Assembly: GCF_025151385.1 (NCBI RefSeq)
Contig: NZ_CP102287.1
Location: forward strand, 1,240,001-1,304,000
Direction: 5' to 3'
From: Hoylesella buccalis ATCC 35310
Lineage (GTDB): Bacteria > Bacteroidota > Bacteroidia > Bacteroidales > Bacteroidaceae
DNA length: 64,000 bases
The translations under genes were made by a program, and so were the position numbers. Numbering within the stretch: the stretch's first letter is position 1; each line of letters starts with the position of its first letter. Positions 36,819 to 45,765 of the stretch are shown one piece after another. The notes under the pieces are model-generated. The model saw only the letters and a list, made by a program, of their open reading frames with translations. It searched no databases and had not been told where the DNA came from.

Positions 36819-37036
36819 ATGTTTTCACGACAAATACGCAAGATCGCAACGCAGTTTAACGTTATTTTCCGTTTCACATGCTCTTCACAACCCTACTTTT
36901 TCTAAAACAAAACCCTATACTCATGCACCCCATCGCAATAGCATGAACTGAAAGAAGAAGATACAGGCATGGCAAAAGACGAACACAAACAAGCACGAAA
37001 CAGATGATTATGAACCTGTTGCGACCCATACCATCG

Positions 37037-37654
37037 CTACAAATCGAAGTTGATGCCATACTTCAGGTTGATGGAGGGCATGACATGACCGTCAATATAA
37101 TGTATCACGACATCAGCACCCCATATTCCAGAAGACGGCAGGTAATAGTCTATACCCAACACGCTGGCCGCAGAGAAGCCTTTAAACTCGTGTCCTTCTA
37201 TCTCGGTCACTATTTTCTGTTTCGGATTACCCGTCGTTTCAATGGCTCCCCAGCCTCCCAACAACTGCGCATAAGCATGTAGGTGATCGTTCACAGGATG
37301 CAGATAGCCCGCACCCACACCCATGAAGGAAGCATCCTGGTTGTGCTTTAGGCTTATCGCCTCGTTGGCATAAACGCCCGGGTATGTTCCCCTACTGAAG
37401 CCACCATGTATCAGGGCAGCCGCAAACCAGTTGTCTGTTACCATACACCTACCTGCGAGATTATAGTCCCACCCTATCTTTTTGGTCATGCCGGAGAAAT
37501 ATTGCAGGCCACCAGAAAGCTCTATCCGGATGATTTGCGCCTTAACCTTCAATGGACATGCGCTCATCATCATGACCAGCCAGCAAACGCACCACAGGCG
37601 AAAGCTGGCTGATAATTTCTTGCAGGCGCATACTAAGCGCTTGTGACACAACAT
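37037..37654 (-). CDS. Outer-membrane beta-barrel-like protein, unknown
   Basis: 205 residues from ATG 37654; a longer frame opens at 37702. Signal segment CVCWLVMMMSACPLKVKAQ then an alternating pattern of barrel strands: IRIELSGGLQYFSGMTKKIG, FMGVGAGYLHPVNDHLHAY, SAASVLGIDYYLPSSG and a terminal strand ending YGINFDL (final aromatic-x-Leu-like end). No domain recognised. It overlaps the upstream lipoprotein gene only if the long start is used; with the chosen start the two are 10 bp apart and form an operon. Confidence 0.7.
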   Translation of the reverse strand: MLCHKRLVCACKKLSASFRLWCVCWLVMMMSACPLKVKAQIIRIELSGGLQYFSGMTKKIGWDYNLAGRCMVTDNWFAAALIHGGFSRGTYPGVYANEAISLKHNQDASFMGVGAGYLHPVNDHLHAYAQLLGGWGAIETTGNPKQKIVTEIEGHEFKGFSAASVLGIDYYLPSSGIWGADVVIHYIDGHVMPSINLKYGINFDL

Positions 37655-37664
37655 ACCCCGATAT

Positions 37665-38297
37665 TTATGGATGATAAATTTCAGCAATGGTTTCAAAATC
37701 ATCCGGGCGGATGTCCTGATTGTTTATCTTCTTCGCCAAGGCTGCATCGTCATTAAGATATTCCAACAGCAGTTTGCGCTTCTGTCGCTTGCTGATGTCA
37801 GAGACCGAAATCGTCTTTGGCATTTTGCCGCCTTTCTTTAGTGCCAGATGCTCAATGCTACCGTTCTGCACGCTGGTAATTTTAAGGTATCCACTCGAGG
37901 GAATGGAGTAATCAAAACTGCATGTATAGAATTCGACATACGGTCCTGTTGCAGTCACTGCCATCCACAATGGCTTACGCATCTTTTTCCTCAGAAATTC
38001 TGATGGGAGATACTTCAACGTGTGCTTACGCTCAGGATGCGTCTTCTTCCACACGGTAAGCGAGGCGATGTCTTTAGCTTCCACAACGGTCTTCTGCCCA
38101 TCGTTGACCACAATCGAGAGACGCTTGGTGTTGACATTGGGCATCTCTACACGTCCCACATACTCCTTACCATCTTTCATGATAATCTTTCCTTCTTCCT
38201 TGTCGGTAGCGTCTTTAACCAGTCCGTAAATTTGACACCCACCAAGGGTCATCGCCACGCATACGGTGGCAATGACGGCAAACAGTGATTTTCTCAT
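37665..38297 (-). CDS. Lipoprotein of unknown function
   Basis: 210 residues with a clear lipobox (ATVCVAMTLGGCQIYG). A beta-rich opening (EEGKIIMKDGKEYVGRVEMP) resembles small Sm-like or SH3-like modules. The rest is Lys-rich without a motif I recognise. Lies between two barrel proteins in the same direction (33 bp from the upstream one), so the three probably form one envelope-related operon. Confidence 0.7.
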   Translation of the reverse strand: MRKSLFAVIATVCVAMTLGGCQIYGLVKDATDKEEGKIIMKDGKEYVGRVEMPNVNTKRLSIVVNDGQKTVVEAKDIASLTVWKKTHPERKHTLKYLPSEFLRKKMRKPLWMAVTATGPYVEFYTCSFDYSIPSSGYLKITSVQNGSIEHLALKKGGKMPKTISVSDISKRQKRKLLLEYLNDDAALAKKINNQDIRPDDFETIAEIYHP

Positions 38298-38330
38298 ATC
38301 TGTATATTTAGTTAATAGTCAATTTGTTGT

Positions 38331-38864
38331 CTACCAAACGTAAGCCACTCCTACTTGGAACAACGTCCGATCGTAGTTTTTAACGTACCGGTATTTTACC
38401 TCGGCAAAGCCTTTGAACGATGGAGTGAAATAATACTCACATCCCGCCCCGAGGTCAAAATTGAGATTGCCTTCCGAATCGTCCGTATAGTCATCAGGAA
38501 GGATGTCGACACCGGCTGGCTTCTCTATCACATTGTTCAGCTTCATGATGGAATACCCCAAACCTAAAACAGGATAAATGCCCAGCTTAGGAGTCAACGG
38601 AAACACATAGTTGAAGTCGGTGCCAAACTCAATAAAGCTGGCGTTGTTTTGCTTGAAAAAATAGTTGGCAAACATGCTAAAACGGAACTCATCACCAAAA
38701 AACTTTTGCAAGGTCAATCCGGCACCGCCATGGTTGTAATCTCCACTTGTTCCATAGAGGCCCGAGGCACCGAGCGCATAGGTTCCAAAGTCGGTCTTAA
38801 TTTTGGCGTTTGTTGACATGCAACAAGCAACAATGCAAATAAATGCAACAAATAATCTCTTCAT
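38331..38864 (-). CDS. OmpA/OprF-like small beta-barrel porin
   Basis: 177 residues from ATG 38864. Signal peptide LFVAFICIVACCMSTNA, then barrel strands: TYALGASGLYGTSGDYNHGG, FRFSMFANYFFKQNNASFIE, LGIYPVLGLGYSIMKLNN, FDLGAGCEYYFTPSFKGFAE and the last strand QVGVAYVW with an aromatic end. This is the eight-stranded OmpA-like domain with no peptidoglycan-binding part. First gene of the three-gene envelope group. Confidence 0.82.
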   Translation of the reverse strand: MKRLFVAFICIVACCMSTNAKIKTDFGTYALGASGLYGTSGDYNHGGAGLTLQKFFGDEFRFSMFANYFFKQNNASFIEFGTDFNYVFPLTPKLGIYPVLGLGYSIMKLNNVIEKPAGVDILPDDYTDDSEGNLNFDLGAGCEYYFTPSFKGFAEVKYRYVKNYDRTLFQVGVAYVW

Positions 38865-39004
38865 ACGGTGTTTATTTAGTAAAGAATTTAACATTTCAAG
38901 GCCATTGCTTCACGCTTCAATATCCGACACAAGTTGATTGAAGATGACCATGCAAAAATAAAGAATAATATTGATATTTTGTTTTTTTTTACATACTTTA
39001 ACTA

Positions 39005-39110
39005 GAAAAAGTTATTAGTTGACGAGTTGACAAGGTAACGAGTAAACAAGTTGATTAGTCCTTCAGCTCATCTCTCCCCTCCTTCGGAGGGGTCGGGGGA
39101 AGCTTTCCCC
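39005..39110. repeat. Decamer-like repeats followed by GC-rich inverted repeats
   Basis: 39009-39057 contains a run of related 10-11 bp words (AGTTATTAGTTG, ACGAGTTGACA, AGGTAACGAGT, AAACAAGTTG). The opposite strand matches words at 42230-42262 (AACTTGTGAAC, AACTCGTCAACT). Next, CCCCTCC-TTC-GGAGGGG (39076-39092) forms a hairpin, and a near-palindrome GGGGAAGCTTTCCCC follows. Likely dispersed intergenic repeat elements. Confidence 0.55.
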
Positions 39111-39261
39111 TCCTGTTAAATTAAATGACAAAAAAACTGCATTTGGATTTTCATGAAATAGAAAAAACAAGCAAGAAAAACAAGCAAAACAACCGTGTTC
39201 AACACGCTCAACAAGTGCATGCCACCGTTATAGCATTGAGTTAACGCTGTAATATGTATCA

Positions 39262-39349
39262 CTTTGGCAGCCTACAGTCATACTTTTGAAGGACAAAAGC
39301 ATTGCATTTGCACGGAAAAAGGGCTGCTTTTCGACCGAAAAATCAATAA
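39262..39349. repeat. 22-bp degenerate tandem array, locus 4 (four units)
   Basis: Units at 39262, 39284, 39306 and 39328, each exactly 22 bp. They begin CTTTGG, TTTTGA, ATTTGC and TTTTCG and centre on CCTACAGTCAT, ACAAAAGCATT, GAAAAAGGGCT and GAAAAATCAAT. Lies between the porin gene and the permease gene. Confidence 0.75.
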
Positions 39350-39477
39350 AAAGAGGATAGAAGAAATAGATTTTTCGCGTAACTCATTGACACTATTGAT
39401 GGTATAAAATCATCAAATGCTTGCGGTATTTACGAGCAATCAAGGACGTCATGAATTTGGCGAGAATTATGAGAAGG

Positions 39478-39492
39478 CTGTTGTAAAGAAAA
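39478..39492. repeat. CTGTTGTAAAGAAAA box, copy of 18745-18759
   Basis: Starts 129 bp after the array ends at 39349, the same distance as at the 18.5-kb locus. The remainder of 39350-39560 has no gene. Confidence 0.6.
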
Positions 39493-39560
39493 CGGAAAGA
39501 CATTCCCGACCTATTCATGCAAAGAAGTAGGAAAAACATGGCCCTGTGTGTGGCTGGTCA

Positions 39561-40346
39561 TCAGTTGGTGTCTTGCCGCTCAGTCCCCTTTAATTGGGCA
39601 TAATCATCCAACAAATATCGGCGCGAAACCGTCACGGTGACGATGATGGAGAGCACCGCTGCCGTAAACATGGCAACCAACAGTACCACCTGGCACGCCA
39701 CGGCTGTGAGCACACTGGCGCCTACTAACAGCATGCCCCACATCACCAAAGGCGACACGCCCATAACAACCCACCCCATGCCTGACAGACTGGGCAGGGC
39801 CGACTGCTGTATTGCACGCCGCAACAGGTAGCCGAGCGCATGGCTATGGGTGGCGCCATTGGCCAGCAAATAGTGGTAAAGCTGCCCATGGTGGCGCAAT
39901 CCCATATAGTAAACATGCAGGGCTTTGCTGTTTGCGTGGATGAGATGCCCGGTGAGCAGGGCCACGACTGGTATCATATAACGGGGTTCAAACACGTTTG
40001 CCCCTCCCATGACCAACAACAGCACATACAGACCAACCACCAGCACGCCTGCAAACGTACCGGCCAACACGGGCAGAAAAAATTGCCGCAGGGGCAACTT
40101 GGCCCGCACAATGGACAACGTGGCTCCCCAAACGATGATGAGCAGAGAGAACAACAGCGTAAAGAACGGTTTGTCAAGTGTGACAACTTCGTACAGCAAC
40201 ACACCCAGCACCAAAAGGCTGCCCGCCATTTTAAGGAACGAACGAAGCGTCTTCGTGAGCAGTGGGATGTTGAACACATAGAAAACATAGCAGGGAACAA
40301 GCAACAGCAAGAGCCCTAAAATACATTGCATGAAAGTGATGTCCAT
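39561..40346 (-). CDS. UPF0014/FetB-like membrane protein
   Basis: 261 residues with about seven hydrophobic segments (QCILGLLLLLVPCYVFYVFN, LLVLGVLLYEVVTL, FAGVLVVGLYVLLLVMGGAN). EPRYMIPVVALLTGHLIHAN and the late LRRAIQQSALPSLSGMG match the FetB/UPF0014 permease pattern (PRYxIPLxGMxLGN; RAIxxALIP). The conserved GLVSLPGMMTG motif is altered to VMGVSPLVMWGML. FetB permeases work with FetA in metal (iron) export. The adjacent ATPase-like partner lacks catalytic motifs, so ordinary transport is doubtful. The two genes are 5 bp apart. Confidence 0.75.
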   Translation of the reverse strand: MDITFMQCILGLLLLLVPCYVFYVFNIPLLTKTLRSFLKMAGSLLVLGVLLYEVVTLDKPFFTLLFSLLIIVWGATLSIVRAKLPLRQFFLPVLAGTFAGVLVVGLYVLLLVMGGANVFEPRYMIPVVALLTGHLIHANSKALHVYYMGLRHHGQLYHYLLANGATHSHALGYLLRRAIQQSALPSLSGMGWVVMGVSPLVMWGMLLVGASVLTAVACQVVLLVAMFTAAVLSIIVTVTVSRRYLLDDYAQLKGTERQDTN

Positions 40347-40351
40347 TTTGT

Positions 40352-40975
40352 CTACGGTGTCAAATTGATAACCACATCAGCCATTTCGGCAACTTGCTCG
40401 TCGGTGGTTGTCCACAAGACAAGATGCCCGGCGGCTTTCATCGACTGCATGTACGACAGCACCAAAGGTACACTTTCGGGTGTCTGCCAAGCCGTTGGCT
40501 GATTGAGAAGAATAATATTTGGATTGAGAACGCCTGCAAACGAGAGCATGATGCGCTGTTGCACGTCGGCCGAAAGCGAACACAACTGCCGCTCATAACA
40601 CGACTTATCGATGCCCAACAATTGCCATTGCCTTAAAAGGGCCGTCTTTTGCTCGTGTCGTGCAGGTGCTTCCGTGTCCACCAGCAAATGGAAAAGCGAG
40701 GACACGGAAATGTCGCCAAAGTCAAATTTGCTGGGAACGTATGCCATCATCTGCCGAAAGAAAGGAGCCGACAGTGAGGTGACGCGCTCGCCATCTACCG
40801 ACACATACCCACTTTCGAGTGGCTGCAAACCTAAAAAGGCGTGCAGCAAAGTCTCCAAAGCCTCTGTATCTTGTGCGTGCACGCACGTCAGCTGCCCATC
40901 CATAGCCATGAACGACAGGTCTTTGCATACAACGTGGCTACCCATTTTGATGGTGGCATCCTTGATTTCTATCAT
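40352..40975 (-). CDS. ABC ATPase-like protein without nucleotide-binding motifs
   Basis: 207 residues from ATG 40975. The frame of an ABC ATPase is plain: MIEIKDATIKMGSHVVCKDL, LQPLESGYVSVDGERV, and VLNPNIILLNQPTAW. But the Walker A position reads HAQDTEALETLL (no GxxGxGKS), the signature reads CSLSADVQQR (no LSGGQ), Walker B ends NQP rather than DEP, and the switch histidine is replaced in LWTTTDEQVAEM. The protein should not hydrolyse ATP by the usual mechanism. The frame is intact and follows the family along its full length. It is paired with the UPF0014-like gene, the FetA position. Confidence 0.8.
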   Translation of the reverse strand: MIEIKDATIKMGSHVVCKDLSFMAMDGQLTCVHAQDTEALETLLHAFLGLQPLESGYVSVDGERVTSLSAPFFRQMMAYVPSKFDFGDISVSSLFHLLVDTEAPARHEQKTALLRQWQLLGIDKSCYERQLCSLSADVQQRIMLSFAGVLNPNIILLNQPTAWQTPESVPLVLSYMQSMKAAGHLVLWTTTDEQVAEMADVVINLTP

Positions 40976-41118
40976 ACATTGGCAAATGTACACAAAAAAT
41001 ATAAGAATCAACCGACTGTACCGTGATAAAAAATGGCTCAGCACCGGTCTAATGCCTCATTCCATCTTCCTCGTTGCATATATTTTAATTGTATGGGTTG
41101 TAAATCGCTTTTTTAGTG

Positions 41119-41126
41119 TATATTTG
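41119..41126 (+). promoter_or_regulatory. Candidate -7 element of aguA
   Basis: TATATTTG, 31 bp before ATG 41158. It rules out the longer GTG start at 41116, which overlaps it. Confidence 0.5.
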
Positions 41127-41157
41127 TAACGATAAAGTATCGACAAAGAATAAACTG

Positions 41158-42207
41158 ATGACAAAATACAAGATACTCTACTACCTGCCTGCCGAATGGG
41201 AGCCGCAAAAAGCCGTGCAATTGACATGGCCACATGCCCATACCGACTGGCAACCCTATTTGCAAGACATTGTTGACACCGAGGTGCAACTGGCAAGGGT
41301 GATTGCAAGATATCAGGAGGTGATCATCGTCACACAAGATGTGGCAGAGACAAAACGTCATTTCACGGCACAGGAATGCCAACGAATCAGGTTCGTAGAA
41401 TGTCCTCTCAACGATACATGGGCTCGCGACCATGGCTTCATCACCTTGCTGCCGAAGGACGGCAAAGCTGCTCCCCAGCTCTTGGATTTCCAATTTAACG
41501 GTTGGGGGAACAAGTTTGAAGCCTCCAAGGACAACCTGATTAACAGGCAACTTGTAGCTCAAAACGCCGTAAAAGGCGAATATGTAGATTATAACGACTT
41601 TGTCTTAGAGGGAGGTTCCATCGAGAGCGACGGCAAGGGAACCATCCTGACCACCAGTCTCTGCTTGCTCGCTCCAAACAGAAACCAACCGCTGACAAAG
41701 CAAGAAATAGAACGAAAGTTGCTCGAAAGATTGCACGCCAACCGCATTTTATGGATAGACTACGGAAAGCTAGTGGGTGATGACACAGATGGACACATAG
41801 ACACAACCGTGCGCTTTGCCCCAAATGACACCTTATTATATATAGGTACCGGTGACGAGGAGGACGTACAATACGACGACTTCAAAAAAATGGAACGACA
41901 GTTGAAAACGTTTCGCACCATAGAAGGCAAGTCCTATCGATTGCTCAAGCTCCCTATACCCCAGCCTATTTACTACGAAGGCGAGCGTCTGCCAGCCACT
42001 TACGCCAACTTCGTTGTCATTAATGGGGCGGTGATAGTTCCAACTTATCAACAAGACGAACTGGACAGGCAAGCACTCGACATCATTGGGACGGCCTTTC
42101 CCCACCGCGACATCATTCCCCTGGATGCTACAACGGTCATCAAGCAACATGGTTCACTGCACTGTCTTACCATGCAACAAATGCAAACTTTGAACTTTGA
42201 ACATTGA
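41158..42207 (+). CDS. aguA: Agmatine deiminase
   Basis: 349 residues. Converts agmatine to N-carbamoylputrescine and ammonia. Family motifs: PAEWEPQKAVQLTWPHAHTD at the start, NDTWARDHGFIT, VLEGGSIESDGKGTILTT, DDTDGHIDTTVRF, TYANFVVINGAVIVPTY and the catalytic cysteine in KQHGSLHCLTMQQ. The Bacteroidetes-style QHGSLHC replaces the GGGxHC of other phyla. Next gene, 96 bp downstream, is the amidohydrolase for the second step, so the pair gives putrescine from agmatine. Confidence 0.95.
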   Translation: MTKYKILYYLPAEWEPQKAVQLTWPHAHTDWQPYLQDIVDTEVQLARVIARYQEVIIVTQDVAETKRHFTAQECQRIRFVECPLNDTWARDHGFITLLPKDGKAAPQLLDFQFNGWGNKFEASKDNLINRQLVAQNAVKGEYVDYNDFVLEGGSIESDGKGTILTTSLCLLAPNRNQPLTKQEIERKLLERLHANRILWIDYGKLVGDDTDGHIDTTVRFAPNDTLLYIGTGDEEDVQYDDFKKMERQLKTFRTIEGKSYRLLKLPIPQPIYYEGERLPATYANFVVINGAVIVPTYQQDELDRQALDIIGTAFPHRDIIPLDATTVIKQHGSLHCLTMQQMQTLNFEH

Positions 42208-42300
42208 ACTTTGAACTTTATGATTGGCAAAGCTGTCAACTTGTGAACATGTAAACTCGTCAACTAAAAAACTAAAAAACTCATAAACTCATAAACTCAA
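42184..42300 (+). repeat. Low-complexity repeats between aguA and aguB
   Basis: Overlapping the aguA end, TTTGAAC-type words repeat four times (42187-42218). Then 10-bp-like words AACTTGTGAACATGT, AACTCGTCAACT, two of ACTAAAAA and two of ACTCATAA run almost to the aguB ATG. This leader may affect translation of aguB or simply be expanded intergenic repeat. Confidence 0.6.
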
Positions 42301-42303
42301 AAA

Positions 42304-43191
42304 ATGAACGAAATAAGAATAGGAATACTACAATTGCGGAACACAAAATGTGTAGACGATAACAAAAAGAAAATAGCCGAGAACATCACCGACTTGGCGC
42401 AGCGTGGCGCACAGCTCATTGTGTTGCAAGAACTGCACAACTCGCTCTACTTTTGTCAGGTGGAGGATGTAAACAACTTCGATTTGGCAGAACCAATCCC
42501 GGGTCCTTCTACAGAGTTCTTCGGCAAGTTGGCTAAAAAATTAGAGGTGGTCATCATCACTTCGCTATTTGAAAAGCGGGCTCCCGGCCTGTATCACAAC
42601 ACAGCAGTGGTGATAGAGAAAGACGGAACTATCGCTGGGAAATACCGCAAGATGCACATACCTGACGACCCTGCTTACTATGAAAAGTTCTATTTCACGC
42701 CTGGCGACTTGGGTTTCCACCCCATCGACACGTCCATCGGTCGCTTAGGTGTACTGGTCTGTTGGGATCAATGGTATCCAGAGGCAGCCCGACTCATGGC
42801 ATTGCAAGGCGCACAACTCCTCATCTACCCCACAGCCATTGGTTACGAAAGTAGCGATGACAAGGATGAGCAACAGCGACAACGCAACGCATGGATGACC
42901 GTTCAGCGTGGGCATGCGGTAGCTAACGGCATTCCCGTCATCACAGTAAACCGAGTTGGACACGAAGACGACCCTTCTGGACAAACCAATGGCATTAACT
43001 TTTGGGGTAGTTCGTTTGTGGCTGGTCCACAAGGAGAGCTGTATTATCAGGCGTGCGATGACGATGAAGAGAGCGTGGTAATAGACATCGACCTCGACCA
43101 TAGCGAACAAGTACGCCGCTGGTGGCCATTCTTGCGTGACCGACGGATTGAGAACTATCAAGACATTGTGAAAAGATACATCGACAAATAG
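42304..43191 (+). CDS. aguB: N-carbamoylputrescine amidohydrolase
   Basis: 295 residues, nitrilase superfamily. Hydrolyses N-carbamoylputrescine to putrescine, CO2 and ammonia. The Glu-Lys-Cys triad is visible: LIVLQELHNSLYF (Glu), GKYRKMHIPDDPAYYEKFYF (Lys) and LGVLVCWDQWYPEAARLMAL (Cys). YPTAIGYES and the late FWGSSFVAGPQGE are typical of AguB. Second gene after aguA; followed by a strong terminator. Confidence 0.96.
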   Translation: MNEIRIGILQLRNTKCVDDNKKKIAENITDLAQRGAQLIVLQELHNSLYFCQVEDVNNFDLAEPIPGPSTEFFGKLAKKLEVVIITSLFEKRAPGLYHNTAVVIEKDGTIAGKYRKMHIPDDPAYYEKFYFTPGDLGFHPIDTSIGRLGVLVCWDQWYPEAARLMALQGAQLLIYPTAIGYESSDDKDEQQRQRNAWMTVQRGHAVANGIPVITVNRVGHEDDPSGQTNGINFWGSSFVAGPQGELYYQACDDDEESVVIDIDLDHSEQVRRWWPFLRDRRIENYQDIVKRYIDK

Positions 43192-43320
43192 GCAACCGGA
43201 ATGAAGCACATAGCCATGCAATAGATCCCATTCTGATTGAACATCGAATTCTTGGACGCAAAGGTAGCAAGCTGAAACGGTTTCTACACGTGCCTGTCTA
43301 TTTGGCTGTTAACCTACAAA

Positions 43321-43360
43321 AAACTCCGCGTACTCAAACAAGTACGCGGAGTTTTTTATA
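43321..43360. terminator. Bidirectional terminator between aguB and ppiD
   Basis: AAACTCCGCGTACT (43321-43334), loop CAAACA, perfect complement (43341-43354), then TTTT. Serves the convergent genes on both sides. Confidence 0.88.
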
Positions 43361-43434
43361 TTTCGATGCAACGTTAGTTGGTCAATACCATTGATTGAGC
43401 CACCCTAACGATGAGCAATTTGATATCTATCTCA

Positions 43435-45576
43435 TTAGAAGAACAAGTAGCGATCATCAACTACGCCGGCCTTTATCACCAATTCGTTCATGAAGTTGCC
43501 TGCAAACTGCAATGCCTTCTGCCTAGCTTTATCTTCTTCTGCCTTTGCTTCAAACTTACCAGGACGGGTAGTCCGGTTGGTTACTTGGAAGACATAGACA
43601 CCTGCATTGCCCTTAACAGGCTTGGCAGAGAACTGTCCTTTTGCCGTAGCAGCAACCGCACCACTCAATGCAGGCTCACTGGCACCTGTACTCATCACAA
43701 ACACCGGCGCCGAGAAGGTTACCTGATTGACAGGAGCAACGGTAGCTCCCTTCGCCTTAGCAGCAGACACTGACTTCACGTCCTTGGCCTTAGCCATAAG
43801 TTGTTCGGCCTTCTTGTCACGCATTACCTCGGCCTTCAACATCTCCTTCACTTGTGGATCATCGTAAGGACGATAGCCCTTTGGATGAATCTTGTCAAGC
43901 ACCACGAGCAACAACTGGTCGTTGTTACCGCACTCGTACATTGGAGATATTTCACCTTCTTTCGCCTCGAACAACCATTTCAGAGCGTCACGAGTGTCGT
44001 TGATGCCCACCAATGTATGTGTAGAAGTGGTGATATCCTTTGCTTCCTGCACCGTGTAACCACAGCCTTTTGCATTCTTAGCAATTTTATCCGGTGTCTG
44101 GTTGGCACTGACAAATGAGCTGAACTTGTTATAGGCGGTTGAATAAGTCTCCTTAGAGAAATCGATGGTCTTCTTAATGACGGCAGCCGTATATTTGTTA
44201 ATCATCGCCCTGCGGTCAACAACCTGTATGATGATATTGCCTTGGCCCAGCTTCATGTTTCTCGTTTCGCTGACGCCAAGATTATTGAGTGTATTGATAT
44301 ACGTCTTTGTATCAGCGTCCATAGACGGAGCTTGCTGATATTGTGCGGTCGTCAACCAGGTCTTTTCGCCCGTTTGTCCATATTTTATGGCCAGCAACTC
44401 GAAGTCGGCACCACCGTTCAATGCAGTGTAAATGGAGTCAGCACGCTTCTGAGCTTCGTCAGCTGTCGCACCCATTACCTGAATTTGGCGATACTGCACC
44501 GAGTCGGGCAACAATTGTTTAGAAACCAATTTGATAACATTCAGCGTGTTATCCATCTGACTTTCGAACGGCCCAAAGGTCTGTCCAACTGCCATGGAGT
44601 CAAGTCTGTCGGCGATGTCGGACGCATAAGCAGTCTTGGCGACAGGCAAACCCAGATAGTTCACCAATGACGTACTCTTGCGAACAGCGTTTGCAGGGTC
44701 GGCTGCTGCAGCCAAGTCGGCTGTATATTTCGTGAATGACTTCTGCAAAGCCGCACGGTCGTTTGCCGAAGGTGCTACCTGTACCGTCACATACTTGATG
44801 TCACGACTCTCTACATACTGCTTGAAACGGCCCTTCACTTCTTCGTACTTCGCCTTCAAGTCAGCGTCAGAGATTTTCACCTTGCTATCTTCAATACTTG
44901 AATAAGGGAACGTAGCCAGCTCAATCTGGCTCTCCTCGTTGGTCTCTTTGTATGCCATTTTGGCCTCAACGGGATTAGAGAGGATGCAACTGGCAAGAAG
45001 ACTTTGATATTTTTGTGCCAGCAATTGTTGGCGAAGTGTCTTCTCTATGAACGTCCAATACTTGTACAATGCTTGATACTGCTCAGCAAGTTGTGGGTTA
45101 GCGGTTTGCTGTGTCTTATAATCAGCGAGGAACTTCTTCAGCGAATTCGCATCAAAACGACCCGTTTGTTGATTCACAAACGGTGTTTGCATCAACATGG
45201 GGTTAGTTCCTTCATTCAAGATATTCTGCAATTCGGCATCTGTTACGGTCAGTCCCAGCTTGTTGGCTTCATTCTCTACCACCTTGGTCTGAATGTAAGT
45301 TTGCCAAACCATGTCTTTCACTTGGTTCAACTGCATCTCATTGAGGTTATTCACACCTTGTTGCATCTTGATGACTTCCGAATACTCATCAATGAGTTTT
45401 TGAAAGTCTTGCACGCTGACTTTCTCACCTAACACTTCGCCTATCTGCTGGCGTCGGTCGTTTCGTGATGCTTCGCATGAACGAAATCCCTCTTCAGCAA
45501 TAAACGCAAAAAGACCCAAACCGATAATACTAATCAAGATCAGGCCTCTTTTTCTAATTTTTCCTAATGCTGCCAT
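43435..45576 (-). CDS. ppiD: PpiD/SurA-like periplasmic peptidyl-prolyl isomerase
   Basis: 713 residues. A short cytoplasmic start and one membrane helix (GLILISIIGLGLFAFIAEEG) anchor the protein. A SurA-N/chaperone region follows (VLGEKVSVQDFQKLIDEYSE, VTDAELQNILNEGTNP), then a parvulin-like domain about 350-440 (ADSIYTALNGGADFELLAIK) and a second region near 540 (LKWLFEAKEGEISPMYECGN). Assists folding of secreted and outer-membrane proteins. First in line after the CNNM/lptC group on the same strand, a grouping that fits envelope assembly. Confidence 0.92.
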   Translation of the reverse strand: MAALGKIRKRGLILISIIGLGLFAFIAEEGFRSCEASRNDRRQQIGEVLGEKVSVQDFQKLIDEYSEVIKMQQGVNNLNEMQLNQVKDMVWQTYIQTKVVENEANKLGLTVTDAELQNILNEGTNPMLMQTPFVNQQTGRFDANSLKKFLADYKTQQTANPQLAEQYQALYKYWTFIEKTLRQQLLAQKYQSLLASCILSNPVEAKMAYKETNEESQIELATFPYSSIEDSKVKISDADLKAKYEEVKGRFKQYVESRDIKYVTVQVAPSANDRAALQKSFTKYTADLAAAADPANAVRKSTSLVNYLGLPVAKTAYASDIADRLDSMAVGQTFGPFESQMDNTLNVIKLVSKQLLPDSVQYRQIQVMGATADEAQKRADSIYTALNGGADFELLAIKYGQTGEKTWLTTAQYQQAPSMDADTKTYINTLNNLGVSETRNMKLGQGNIIIQVVDRRAMINKYTAAVIKKTIDFSKETYSTAYNKFSSFVSANQTPDKIAKNAKGCGYTVQEAKDITTSTHTLVGINDTRDALKWLFEAKEGEISPMYECGNNDQLLLVVLDKIHPKGYRPYDDPQVKEMLKAEVMRDKKAEQLMAKAKDVKSVSAAKAKGATVAPVNQVTFSAPVFVMSTGASEPALSGAVAATAKGQFSAKPVKGNAGVYVFQVTNRTTRPGKFEAKAEEDKARQKALQFAGNFMNELVIKAGVVDDRYLFF

Positions 45577-45765
45577 TGTTAATTATACTGTTTTATTTTT
45601 TTGTTTTTTATATTCGTTTAAAAGCATTGTTCGTACTACAAAATAACATAACAACCTGTGCCATGGTACTGTTAGTTACTTACAAAATGCGTACAAAAAT
45701 ACTAAATTCTTAGCAAACGCATGAATTTTTCAGTTGAAATTTTGCGTTCAAGCCCTTTTATAGGG

